Source of the DNA: Parascedosporium putredinis
Taxonomy: Eukaryota > Ascomycota > Sordariomycetes > Microascales > Microascaceae
Assembly: GCA_949357655.1 (NCBI GenBank)
Contig: CASHTG010000018.1
Coordinates: 1,302,001 to 1,366,000, forward strand
Length of the DNA stretch: 64,000 nt
Direction of reading: 5' to 3'
A program made the translations under genes and the position numbers. This document shows positions 11,701 to 23,279 of this stretch, one piece after another. How positions within the stretch are numbered: the first letter of the stretch is position 1; each line of letters begins with the position of its first letter. The notes under the pieces are model-generated. The model saw only the letters and a list, made by a program, of their open reading frames with translations, searched no databases and had not been told where the DNA came from.

Positions 11701-14700
11701 CCTTGGGGTTACAATAACAACATTGAAGAGCAAGCCGGGTAGGGGCAGCTTGACAATTCTCTGGGTCTTTGAAAGGAGGGTTTGACATATTATCAAAGGT
11801 CCCGCCCGCCTATGCTGCCAACCTGCTCGTATTAGCTGCTGGGTTGCGTAAGACATGTGGGAATTCTGATCGGATCCCCTCATTGCTCCAAGGCAGCTTA
11901 GCGGGAGGCCGAGAAAATGGTTACGCGCGTGTTGCTCACCGCTAGCCCACGTTGCGATATATAGCGAGATATTGGTCTTGCCGAAGCCACCCTCGACAAC
12001 TGGTAGCCAACGAGTTCCGATGCCATTGGGCCAACCAAGACCACCAGAGCAGAAAAACCGATTCGCCCTCAAATTTCAGTCGGGACAGATCGGCCAAATC
12101 GGAAGGGGAAAACCACGCAGGATCAAGCGATAGAGCTTTGTCTGCCTTGTCATCATCGGTTAATTGATGCTGGATGAGAACTCGCTCTGCCCACACTCGT
12201 GGAGGGGTAAACAACTAGGCCTCAGTAACATCAAAATGGTATGCTTACGCTTTAAATGTGCCGAATACCTATCGAGATTTGGCGTCTTGTTTCCTCTTTC
12301 ACTGTCGTCTCCTCGGTTCTTTGATCCATCCGGCTGGAAACTCCAACCTCCAAAAAGACGACTTCGAGCCCCATCGGCCAGAATACACTATGAATTGACG
12401 GCTTCTGCAGCGGGACCGGAGCAGGGAGGTACACCTCAGGACATCACTTCCCAATGTAATGTAGCTCCACTCTCAAGCCAGGAAAGTGGTATCAACGATG
12501 GATGCTTGTTCAAGGGCGACAAATGGTGGAAAGCATGAAAAAGGGCCACTGTCGTGAGGAGCCATGATAATAATCCATGCTCGGATTCAAGTACTCTTTC
12601 AATAAAAGTGGAGTAGTCTAGGATTGTGATTTTACATCAAGAAGACGCCAGGAACAAGTCGGCTCGCTGCTCATTGGGCCCCTGCGACTTGAATTGATTT
12701 CATTCCTGTTGAGTTTGCTCCATCGAAGTGATGGTGTTTACCTGCCGTTTCATGAAAGTAAGTTTTCGCGGATTCATTAGTCCTCACAGCCGCCAGCTTT
12801 AGAAGGGGCCTAGAAGCTAGAGATGCGAGATGCAGGCTACAAGCTACACTCAATTGATAGTAGATGCGACTGGCTTCGAAGTGGGCTGTTTTGACAAGGG
12901 GTGCGGTGTGCATTTCACATGCATGTTCCGTGCACGCCATGTGCTTGAGGACCTGCCTTTTCAACAGGCGTGCGGCAAGTTGGCCGGAGAAATATTTGAC
13001 TCATTGGGCGGACCCTATGGAAGGGGAAAGGAACCGACCTTCCGCGTAATAAATTCGCAAAACACGGCGCCCACTGGAGGAGCCCCGTCCTCAACTTGCG
13101 GATGATTTGAAAGAAAACATATTAGAGGCGTGACGTGGAGATACTTGTACTTCCTGCTGCCTCCACCCTGAACGAAACAACCTATGGAATCCACCTCGAA
13201 TTTTCCTCAAGTAGCAAATCTCAGTCGATCTCAGTGTGAGATACTCGGTGGCTCTGGTTGATGATAAGAGTGACGTTGGATGTACTCTATACACCAATGT
13301 TGGACTACTTCATCCTTTCCGCCCTGTCCAGGGGAACTAGAGATATTTGCTGAGTTGGCTAGTATCAATCCAAGCCTGTTCATTACCGTTCCTTCCCGCT
13401 TTAGGCAGAGACCCAGCTCTCTCCACATACTCAAGTTGCATCGCCCGGGCCGGAGAGGATCTCTGAGTTGTTCAACCACCTCACCTGTGAATACCATAGC
13501 CGTAAAGTAGTCAAGGAAAGATTGTTCTGACAAGTTGAGGAGATATATTTGAGGTCCAGCCAAAGTTGTGCATCACGCACTTGTTTCCCTCACGTCGATT
13601 CCTTCAATATTCCTGTCTAACGGGCGAATTCGTTCTCATTTCGTATTATCTTACTAACACATCGGTCTAACGCACCTTGCGCACCTACCAAGGTCGATGA
13701 TAATAACTAGATCCCCAAAAGTACCAGCCCAAAGTACAAGTAGCCAGCAAGCGCAGTTGAAGGAGCTTGAGGGGGAAGGTCTAATCAAGATAGGTACGCG
13801 AGGCCAGGTACCTTGGCTGGGATGTAGCTTCCGTTCCCTCCTTTGCTCTTTCTCATTATTTATGGGGTCGGTCGACTGATACGTTGTCGTGCCTGCCTAA
13901 AAACAAATAGAAAGACAGAAACAGAAGGAAGCAACGGCGTCCTGGACGAAAAGAATGTATTGATACGGTTCGAGCTCTGCCGGGGAGAATCGGCTCACAC
14001 CACCCCGGGTGATTCTTCGCATCTCCAAATTTACTGTTTGCTGCCGAGGCGATGTGCGCCGGTTACTTGCTCCGCTGCCTGTGAGGCCATTCCGCCGAGA
14101 CAAGCGGCATCCGTGCTTGCTCCAGACCAGACTTTTCGCGGTTTTGGACTTGGTGTACTAGGGTGCCAGGCGTGAGAAGAACGTCTGATGTTTGCACTCA
14201 ACGGGATCCAGCCCGATTGAGCATCTCACTTCCACCCGTGTCTTAATTACGGCAATATCGCAGCCCTTCGTAACAATTTCCCTTATATATCCCGTACACT
14301 AAGAGCAGAATGGTTTACGATGGCACGGCTGGCTGGCTGGCTGGCTGGTTGGAACTCTGGAAGTCTCCGCGGTACAGCCTGGAGTAAGTCGCTCGTCCTC
14401 ACTCCATGCCCAAGGAATGGATCCCTGCCCTATGTATCGGATATTGTTTCTGTCGCTGGGGGCGATGTTGTCCATCTCTCGATTTCTGTTTGCGCAAAGC
14501 GACTATCATCGAGGGTGCAAATGTGCGCGCGCAGGTCCACCACAAGAGGGAGGGTGCTCTTCAGACTCCCCACCATTCAACATGACATCTCCACAGGCGG
14601 CTTAATTCGCGCAAGTTGCCTAGCGGGCATGTATCAGGTTCGACTCCGCTGATGCTTCCAACTCTATCTTTTAATAGGCAGGAAAAGCATATCCACTTTT

Positions 14701-15439
14701 GAAAGGTTTTTTTCCTTCTATTTTTCCTTCTCAGGTTTCCATTTCCATTTCCAGAGTAATTTTCTTTTTCCGGCTCTCATCTTATTATTGCGAATACTAC
14801 GGAAAGGCGGCCTCGGAACACTGGCCGAGCAAAGGCTGCAAGCGCAAGACGACGGAGGAAACAAGACGAGGTGCATACTACATTCCCAATACATTGATAT
14901 CTTGTCCAGATTTCTGTGACTCCAGGCTTCGACATTCGGTCCCTCTTGGTTAGTCTCGGCACCACACCGCCAGGAAAGGATCTTGAGTAAGTTTCGCGCT
15001 TCCTTTCCCTTCGTCCCCTCCCCCTCGGCGCTCGCTCCGCGCCCACCTCAACCACCCTGGCCTGGTCTGGTTTGTTGGAGCTGCATTTACAGCTCGCCAT
15101 CTTCCAAGGCCATTATCCCATTCCCAACCGACTACGCGCCCACCCCAATGCGCGACTTGACACCATCGTTTTGACATCCCTCACTTCCTCCCTCCATCCC
15201 TAGTCACCGGTCACAATACCACATCAGACTTGGCTTGGGCTGACAAGAGACCTCTAGCCCCGTACCTGTCGGTTTCTTTTTTGTCCTCTTTTGGCGTGGT
15301 ACCAAGTTCACGACACTTTTGATTCTCTCCCGTTCGCACTCCCTTGCATTCACCCCTCCGGGCTCTGTTCCCGACACACCCTCCCCTCTCTGGTATCACC
15401 CGTGTGGGAAAATACAACAAAGAGGATAAAAAAATTCTT
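8759..15439. other. Gene-poor region of 6.7 kb
   Basis: No credible gene was found. Poly-T runs near 8790-8900 probably belong to the 3' region of the preceding gene. Open frames of up to 261 codons (for example 9429-10214 + and 11491-12072 -) overlap others in several frames and show no domain, apart from a weak P-loop-like string discussed in the findings. A GGCT tetranucleotide repeat lies at 14328-14350. The last kilobase is C/T-rich and grades into the APT1 promoter. Confidence 0.5.
14328..14350. repeat. (GGCT)n tetranucleotide repeat
   Basis: About five and a half consecutive copies of GGCT lie in the gene-poor interval, ending in a GGTT variant. There is no coding context. Confidence 0.75.
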
Positions 15440-15531
15440 TAGTTAAGATACAACCACCTTTCCTCTCAGCCCTCTTTTGAACCCGTTCCTGGCCTTCTTT
15501 TTCCTTCTCTCTTCTCTCCTTTTCTACCAAC
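15440..15531 (+). promoter_or_regulatory. Pyrimidine-rich leader of APT1
   Basis: A strongly C/T-biased stretch runs directly up to CCAACATGC at the APT1 start. Pyrimidine tracts just before the start are typical of well-expressed housekeeping genes in filamentous fungi. The exact transcription start cannot be read from the sequence. Confidence 0.4.
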
Positions 15532-16359
15532 ATGCAGTCTCCGGAAGAGGTCAAGGCTGCTTCTTCTCAAACCGGTGCATCCTCCGCCGCTCAGCCAGTC
15601 TTGAACCCCCTCGCTGCCCACCCGGTTGACGCCAATCCGGCTGCCACCGCCCAAGATGCCTCGCGAGGACAGTCCGCCTCCGCCTCCGCCGCCTCCGCCG
15701 AACTCGCCAGTGCAAAGATAACTCTCAAGTCGGCTTTGCGCCACTTCATGGACTTCCCTATCAAGGGAATCGACTTTGTCGACATTATGCCGCTTTTCGT
15801 GGACCCCGTCGTCCACCGCACCTTGCACACCGCGCTTGACCTGCAGGTTCAGGAAAGCTTTACGTCCAAGCCCGATATCGTCGTGGGCCTGGATGCCCGA
15901 GGTTTCCTTTTCGGTCCCGGTCTCGCCCTTCGCCTTGGCGTCAGCTTTGCCCCGGTCCGAAAGAAGGGCAAGCTCCCCGGCCCGTGCGTAACCGCCGCGT
16001 ACGAGAAGGAGTATGGCACGGATTTCTTCCAGATGCAATCTGATGCGATTAAGCCTGGCCAAAAGGTCTTGATTGTCGATGACATTATTGCGACTGGTGA
16101 GTGGCACTATGGATAGCGACCGCTTGTCCTCAAGCTTTCTTCCTCCCCCCCGCCTCCCGTTCACTTCTCAGCTTGTTGGCCGTAAACTAACGTGTGTGTT
16201 TGCGCGTGTAAAGGTGGTTCTGCGGCCGCTGCGGCCGACCTTGTAAAGCAGATGCAAGGTGAAGTAATCGGTTACTTGTTCCTGCTTCAGATTGAGGGTT
16301 TGAACGGCAGGGAGAAGCTCGGCAATATTCCCTCTCACATCATGCTGGAGGGTGCGTAG
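15532..16359 (+). CDS. APT1: Adenine phosphoribosyltransferase
   Basis: This enzyme salvages adenine, converting adenine plus PRPP to AMP and pyrophosphate in the cytosol. Exon 1 is 15532-16096 and exon 2 is 16214-16359, joined by a GTGAGT...AAG intron, giving 236 aa with no frame break. The PRPP-binding loop VLIVDDIIATGGSAAAA starts at residue 179, and the intron splits it at the second glycine codon. GLDARGFLFGP (about residue 120) and FPIKGIDFVDIMPLF (about residue 78) are typical of APRTs. The protein ends SHIMLEGA. The first 60 or so residues are an Ala/Ser/Pro-rich extension not needed for the fold, making it longer than the common 180-aa form; an internal start cannot be excluded. The neighbours suggest no shared pathway. 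Confidence 0.93.
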
Positions 16360-17532
16360 TCATACCAAAGCCTTGATACGCAACATCTTAATATGGGGGT
16401 TGTGGCGGCCACGCAATCTTGTAACCGGATACCAGGAGCAAGACAGCACTGCTTCCCGGATTGCCTTTTGTCCCGCGATCCATGTCTCATCAACTACACT
16501 ACGAGCGATTTGCAACCGGCCCCCTATATCTCGGTCCCGGGTCCTGGAAAAGGATACGTTAGACATAATACGTTGGTGGCTGAAGCCGAAAATATCTCAA
16601 CAGGTGGTTGTAAGTGATGCGTGGCCCAATCAAAAGGGCACCATCGTAATGGCGTCGAAGGCTCGTTACACTTCAAATTAGTGCCTGCATTTTGTTCTGC
16701 ATTTTTCCTTTTTCCTCATGGTGTCTTTAAGCTCTCCACATTTCGCGACGTCTTCTTTATTTACGCCTTGTTCTTTTTTTTTCCTTCTCACTTTTAGCAT
16801 CTCCTTGGTAGTGATAGATTCATTTAGGTGTTTTCACGAAATCGAGGACCTTGAGAAAAGCGGTCCCGTATTGAAAATCGAAATAGTCAAACAAACAGTG
16901 CGTGCAGTAGAGGACCTACCTACTTGTGCCTTGTAATCAAACCAAAAGATGTGAAAATGGGTATTCCTTGGATAGGGACGAAGGGCCGGAACGTTCAGGA
17001 GATTTATGAATGGTAGCTATGCAAACATCCATTGCCATCATTTCTAATTCTTTGCTTTATAGATCCGTATCCCGTTCTCCTTTTATTTCGGCTGCTCTCT
17101 TTTGTTTCCCGACCATGGCCTCCTGTTTTGGCCCCTAGCAGGGCATCAATGCGCCGGCCTTAATGGATGTTTCGTTGATATGAACACCGTAGCTGCCGTG
17201 ATGCGGCAACACATAATTTATACCGAGGTACTCGAAGAGTGAAACCTCTCCTAAGCTATATAGACCGCTAAGCTGTACAGACCGCCCATGGCACTAGAGA
17301 AAGAGAGAAAAGGGAAAAGCATATGCCGTATGTACATTTGGATTGGTATGAGGTTTACAAAAAAAACCCCCAAAATAAAAAAGACGTGATAATCATTTCG
17401 TCAAACGTGGCCATAGGTAGACATCTATATTCTTCAAGCCACGTGCGGGAGGGGAAGTTGGGACGTCCCGTAGATGGTAGGCTTCGTTAGTGCTGCGCTG
17501 CTGGGAGGGAGACCCAGCAAAAGATTCACCGC
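16360..17532. other. Intergenic region between APT1 and the EDEM gene
   Basis: These genes converge, so this holds two 3' ends. It is AT-richer than the flanking exons. No domain-bearing open frame was seen. Confidence 0.5.
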
Positions 17533-20500
17533 CTACCGCACCCGTAGGTTCGCGATACGCGTACCTCTCGACTGGACATGGTACAGCCTACGGATACCGA
17601 TGCTGGTGGCCTCGGCGAATTTCTCGTAGCCACCCGGCGGGGTGCGCACGAGGACGAGAGGGATGGGGTTATACCGAGGGAGGCCGGAGGAGGTGAACTG
17701 CATGTGCTCGAGGTTCGGGCTGACGAGGCCGTCCTCGCTAGGGTCCCCTTCGTCATCCACGACGACGACGAGGGCGAGGGAGGAGGCGGAGGGGTAAAAG
17801 TTTGGTATGCTGGACAGCTTCTCGCTAAACGTGCAGGCGCCGCGGCGGACCACGATGACCTGGTGGCTGCGCGGGGCGTCGAGGGGCAAGGGTTCGCAGG
17901 CTTGGTCGGTCATGTAGATGGAGGTCCAGGGCAGGTGGATCTCGGATTCGGGATCGGCGGAGGAGACGTACTTGGCGAGCGGGGCGTCCGGGACCAGTTG
18001 GGCTCCCTTGCCGACGGGCGTGGCGGCGAAGAAGGAGTCGATGCTTTCGTGGACGAGGTCGAGGTTGTCCAGGTCTACGTCTAGGTCGAGGCCGAGGTCG
18101 TACATGTCCTCGTCTTCGTTGTCGTCGCGGAAGGCGGCGGCGGCGGCAGCCGCAGCAGCAGCAGCGGAGGCCCTGCCGACTTCCGGGACGGGGGTCCTGG
18201 TGGCTTGGAAGCGCGGGAATACAAGGCTCACGCGGTCCTTGACCGTGCGCATGGCGGCCTTGTACGCGGAGACAAAGGAGTTGGGCCCGCCCTTGACCGC
18301 CTCCGGCGTAGGTCAAAGGGATCGTGGGAGAGGATGAGCTCGACGGCCGACTGGTCGCGCACGCGGTGGAAGAGCGGGTCGGTCATGTCGGAGATGATGT
18401 CGGCGTCGATGATGGCGCTCTCGTCGCGGCCGAGGGGCACGTTGTTGACGGAAACGATGCGCCAGATGGAGGACAGGCCGTAAGAGTCAGTCTCGAGGAC
18501 CATTTGCAGCTTGAGATCGTCCAGGGACGCGATGAAGAGGCCCTCGTCGGGCATCTTGAGGACCGGCTGGGGCCACTGCGGAGTTTCGGAGCGGCCCGAG
18601 GCGCGGCGGGGAACTGGAGGGTGAGCTGGCGACCCTCGGGGAGGCGGTGGCAGGAGCCGTTGGTGGGTATATAGGTGGGAGGGAGGGTCCACGGGAAGTA
18701 GGTGTAGTTGGACTTGGGGCGCACGAGGGCGATGGGACCGGCGTCGGTCTCTTCGACGCCGACATGTTCCACCTCGCCGTGGATGTTGGGTGTCGCGTGC
18801 AGGCCCGTGATGCCGGCGGCGTGGTATAGATCCGTGCGGGCGGCGACTGCTGATCCCGTTAGCGGCGCTAGGGCTGGGCTGACGGGGCATTCGTTGGTAT
18901 ATTCGGGGTCGAAGTAGGGGCGGCTGGGGCGGACGGGTTCCTGGGCTTGGCACGCCCGGCGGAGGAGCGGGAGCTGCCCGTCTTCTCGCGGGGAATGAGG
19001 AGCGGGTGGCCCTCGGTGGAGAAGACAAAGGGGGCGTCGAGCTTGTTGAGTACGTGGTCGGGGTCGAAGAGGAGGTACAGGTACTTGGTCGTTTCGCCGA
19101 GGAAGAAGCTCTCCATGCGGTCCGACTTCTCGCCGGTGCGGACGTCTTGGAGACCGGCCCAGCCGCAGTCGGTGCGGCACCGGGCGGTGACGTCCTTTAG
19201 GACCATTTCGCCCACGTAGAGGTACCAGGGGTCCTGGGTAGCTCGGTACAGGTGGTAGGTCGACTCAATGAACTCGGGCCGGCCGGGCCACCAGCCTAGG
19301 TTCGACTCGACTTGGCCGTCGCGGAGGGACCACCGCTCGGGCAAGGCGCGGAAGCGGGTCCAGAGGGCGGCGTAGAGCAGGTGGGCCTCGACGGCTTCCT
19401 CGAGCTCGCCGGCGAGGGTGAGGAGACCGGGGTAGAAGGCGCTCAGGCTGTCGATCCAGAGGGAGGCGACGGCGCCGGTCTGGTAGTTGCCGTTCATGTA
19501 GCTGGGGTGGTGGAAGTCGTCGTTGGGGTTCTGCCAGCTGTTATACAGGTGGCGCTTGATCGCGGCGTGGGCCTGGTGCCACGTCTTGAGGAAGGCGTCC
19601 GAGGAGTGCTCTTCGGGGTGATGGGCCGCTGGATGAGGTTGGGGTCGAGCCACTGGGGCTTGTACTCGTTGCGGCGGGTAAAGGACACGGCGGTCTCGTT
19701 GGGGGTGTCGAGGCCGGAAAGCAGGATGTGGGCCTTCATGGCGTACTCGAAGAAGCTGTCGATGCCGGCGCCGATGCCAGAAGCGGTGCTGATCCAGGTG
19801 GCGCGCTCGGCGTCGATGCCGCCTCCAATGAGATCGAGCGGGCTCCGCTCTTCCCAAATGGCCCAAAACGCACGCTTGGCGACTTCCTCGAAACGGGGGT
19901 CGCCGGATAGCCTACTCAGAACCGTGAATTCGAGAACGAGCGTGCCCGCGCCGGCGCTGCAGGTCTCGGTGATGTCTCTCCCGTAGGTGCCCCGGGCCGC
20001 AGCGGATTGGTAGTTGAGGGGAGTTTGGGTAAAAGGGATGCCGTCGCGGAGGTTCACGCGGGGGTATGGTATGCCCGTGTTGGTGTAAAAGGCCGGAAGG
20101 AGGCGCTGGGCGAGGTCTAGGGCGAGCCGCAGCAATTGGCCGTCGTAGACAAACCCGCCGGGCCATTCGATGGGCGGCGTCTCGAGACGATTGGGGTTGC
20201 TCCAGCCGGGGGCGGCGCCGGCTCGTATCCCGGGATGGGCAGGTCGCCATTGGCGAAGAGGTGGGCGCTCAGGAGCCCGCCGACGCCGCGAATGACCGTT
20301 TCGAACACCTGGACCTTGCTGTCTAGGTCGAAGCCCTTGGATCGAGCACCGTGGCCGGAGAAGCCGCGACGGCCGTCGCCGTAGAGCTTCACAATCTCCG
20401 ATACGCCGCTCTGGAAGTCTTCGAGGGCCGGTCGGCCGGTATAAGGATCTTCTTCGGGCCCGCCAGCGAGGATGGCGAGGGTAGAGAGGCTGTCGATCAA

Positions 20501-20870
20501 GGTGAGGGAGTAGTTCCCCAGGACATCGTTCAGGCCAATGTTGGCGGGGTTCTCTCGATCGCGGGTGAGTGGGGCGCAAGTGACTGGTCGCAGCTATCAA
20601 GATGAAAAGGGACAAGACATTAGCAATTAGGCACGGATATTCCTAGAGATGGAAAGGGGCCGAAGCTAAAGAGCTAGCTATGTCAAAAGGTTGGGGGCGG
20701 CGAACTTCATCTTCGGGGAAGGCATGTTCCATGTAGTTATCGAAGCCGTGTCGGAACATGCGAACAGTCTCTTGGCGCAGCTGCTGCATGTAACCCGGGC
20801 CCATGGCCATTGAGAGCCACGGGCCCAGGACCAGAGCTATCAGGCAAAAGGTGAGGTGGCGGGAAGCCAT
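17533..20870 (-). CDS. MNL1: ER alpha-1,2-mannosidase, EDEM/Mnl1 type, GH47 plus PA domain
   Basis: EDEM/Mnl1 proteins trim mannose from misfolded glycoproteins in the ER and so commit them to ER-associated degradation. Exon 1 is 20706-20870 (55 codons, with a signal peptide ending near WLSMA). Exon 2 runs from 20593 to the stop at 17533. GH47 signatures in order are LGNYSLTLIDSLSTLAIL, VIRGVGGLLSAHL, TCSAGAGTLVLEF, SFFEYAMKAHILL, RPEFIESTYHLYRAT, MESFFLGETTKYLYLLFD and VFSTEGHP. After the catalytic domain come poly-Ala, an acidic Leu-Asp repeat and a protease-associated (PA) domain with VIVVRRGACTFSEKL, as in EDEM3. No HDEL/KDEL is visible at the C-terminus. Five frame breaks (20208-20212, 19615-19618, about 18978, 18608-18611, about 18314) each need one base; the total then becomes 1077 codons. 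The gene is probably intact in reality. Confidence 0.88.
18138..18168. repeat. GCX trinucleotide tract encoding poly-Ala
   Basis: A run of GGC/GCA-type triplets on the + strand encodes about eleven alanines in the linker between the GH47 and PA domains of the EDEM gene on the - strand. Confidence 0.7.
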
Positions 20871-23279
20871 GGCGGATGCTGGACAAGGTCAAAGGGGAAG
20901 GACTCGGCCGGGGGTGGCCCAAGGGATTACACCGAGGGCAAAGGGTCGGCCAGAAGAGTAACGTGGTCGGAGGGAGAGGGGTGGCTCCCGCATATGGGAG
21001 CTATAAATAAGCAGTAGTCTGAATCGTCATCTCGACCGCCGACCCAACAAGAACCAACAAAAAGAGCGTTTGGGGCACAAAGGGTGAGCTGAGCGTATTC
21101 GAGAAAAGTTGTGGTGTCGCGTGTGGCCCTCGTGTCTGATTGATGGAAGGGAGAGCGAAGCAAGCCGGGCCCATTCGTCGCAAAGTGTCCAGAATCACAA
21201 AATGGGGCTTGAACGCAGCTTCGAATAGCGGGAACCTTGATCTGACCAGCATCGGGCGATACTATTGGCTCGTGCACGTGCAAGGTTCATGGCATGGGCA
21301 AATAGGCTTTGTGCTTTGGTGGGGACGCCACAGCCATGCGTTGACCATGCACTCGACATGTGTGGCTGGGGCAGGGGTCCTGGACGGCGTCTTGATAATC
21401 CGTTGTTCGTGATCATATTAGCCGGCCTCACTACGCTACAGTTTATTCACGTCCGGAATGGTTGTTTTTTCTTCTCTCGTCTTGGCAGAATTGGACTTAT
21501 CTTGCTTCTTTGTTTGCCCTTCAAGAAACTCAAGCTCACCTCAAAATGCTAAAAGCCGGGCTTGGATATTGACTTAATACCCCCTCTTCACAAAGCACAC
21601 AAGAATTGACCCGGGCCACATCCGACAGTCTACATTTCTTGGCCAAGAAAGCCACGCGCTTTACCCACTGCCGTCCCTTGGCGAGCATCGTTGATCTTCT
21701 TGAGGGGATTGCGTATACCTTGCCAAATTTTCGGCACTCAATGTTGGTCTTAGGATTGCGTCTGGACAAGGTTGAGCCAACACATTGAATCTTGCAAAGC
21801 CCATGGGGACAACTCTACACGTATGGTTCGGTAGGGGTTTCGGCTTTTTGCGTGATGATATGAGCTCCCTAAGATTGAGGCTCTTCAGGCTCCATTACTT
21901 TAAGTATGGAATGGCTATAGAACTGGAGGCTCTGGTTCTGGTCATTTGTTCTACTGTGCGAGGTGTCCCCAGTTACTGGGTCTTTGACGACGAGCGTCTC
22001 TTTCACTATGAGACTCGACCTCTACTGTAAAGAACAAGGGCTTGGGTGGAGTCTAGGGTGCATCAAAATATTCTTGATTGGCACTTTTCTGTTCCAAACT
22101 GACTTACTTAAGAGGTTCCTTAAACAGAAGTTACAGTCGTCGAGAATGAACTTTGAGCGATGGGCTTGTCCCTGCGCTGGCCAAGGAGAGATTGAGACAT
22201 CCACAAGGTCCGAGTGTGTGTACATCAGTCTATAAACATCGGTATCCATTCGGAAACTTGTGCTTTGCGGAGAGAATATCAATATTGATCCATTGATCCA
22301 TCCATTAGATGTATCAGCGGGGCTGGGGCATCTCTCCCAACAGACCGTTCCTACCTGTCGCGGGTGTTAGTGGGCCTGGGCGACATGCCAAACGACGGGC
22401 ACAACGGGGAAGCATGCTCGAAAATCTCCGAACGAGACCCGCAAACAACCAGATTGTACGTTCTCGCATCGCTGCGAATCGTTTCGTTGATCTCCTCGTA
22501 GATAGTATTTTCTAATCTCGAAATGAAAATATACAAAAGAAGAAAAAATATTTCGGGCTACGAATCTCAAATCAAAAACGAAAAGGAAGAAAGAGAAATA
22601 TCGTAAAAGAATTTTCCAACATTACTGCAAGTCAACTCTATCGTATCCGTCTCTTCTGCACAATCAATCTCTGATTTTCTTCTTCCGAGCCAGCAGCGCC
22701 AACCCGCGGGGAGCCCCGGCCAAGATCGACCCCATATACCCGGAATATAATTAAATTAACACAAGACTTGCTACTCACTCCAGAGCCCCATTTTCAACAC
22801 TGATACACCAGCGCATTGGCTCTCTCATGTTATTGCCACGACCTATATCAGACCTATATCACATCTTCTAAAGCCTTCTTCTTGGACTCATCACCGTTTC
22901 CATCTGCCCTAGCCTCAGACTGATCCGGGACAATGAGTCGGCAAATCTTGAGAACCCACCTGGCCCACCCCCACGGGCCTTGGCTCGTAAGAATAATTGA
23001 TGGTGCCCAGAAAAAAATAAAGCGAGGGGAGTCTAGATTATGAGGGTTAAACCTGATGCATGGGAGGGAGGACAAAGCAGACGTCTTGGGTAGCCATGAG
23101 GCAACTAGGAACGTATAAAGCCGGCTCTCCTGGCCAAGGGCGCGGCCTACGGCAACCCTGTCTGCTCTCCTTTCGCTGCCATCTCCCCTATAAACCGCCT
23201 GCCTACCCCGGATTTCGGTCTCCGTCGCACGTAGTTCACCCACCCCATCACTTGCGCTTACACACAAGCGGGCACCAAC
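20871..23279. other. Intergenic region, no gene seen
   Basis: This holds the EDEM promoter at its left end and the promoter of the DUF1996 gene at its right end. Short open frames (for example 21785-22030 +) lack domain features. The middle part around 22480-22640 is AT-rich. Confidence 0.5.
23189..23194 (+). promoter_or_regulatory. Possible TATA box of the DUF1996 gene
   Basis: TATAAA lies about 86 bp before the start codon at 23280, a plausible core-promoter distance. This rests on the motif and position alone. Confidence 0.35.

Noticed and set aside
13231..13563. 110-codon minus-strand frame with protein-like composition
   Set aside because: It cannot be extended into neighbouring exons and has no recognisable domain; too weak to list as a gene.
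14600..14655. GGTTCGACTCC with a flanking ATCAG/CTGAT inverted repeat
   Set aside because: The loop is 11 nt and no other tRNA arm is present, so it is a chance hairpin.
17578..19986. Long + strand open frames opposite the EDEM gene (17578-18084, 19312-19986 and others)
   Set aside because: They are antisense shadows of GC-rich coding sequence, with repetitive Gly/Val/Glu composition and no domain.
18228..20615. Four or five overlapping minus-strand frames that could be called separate genes
   Set aside because: Each carries a consecutive piece of one GH47/PA protein, so they are frameshifted fragments of a single EDEM gene.
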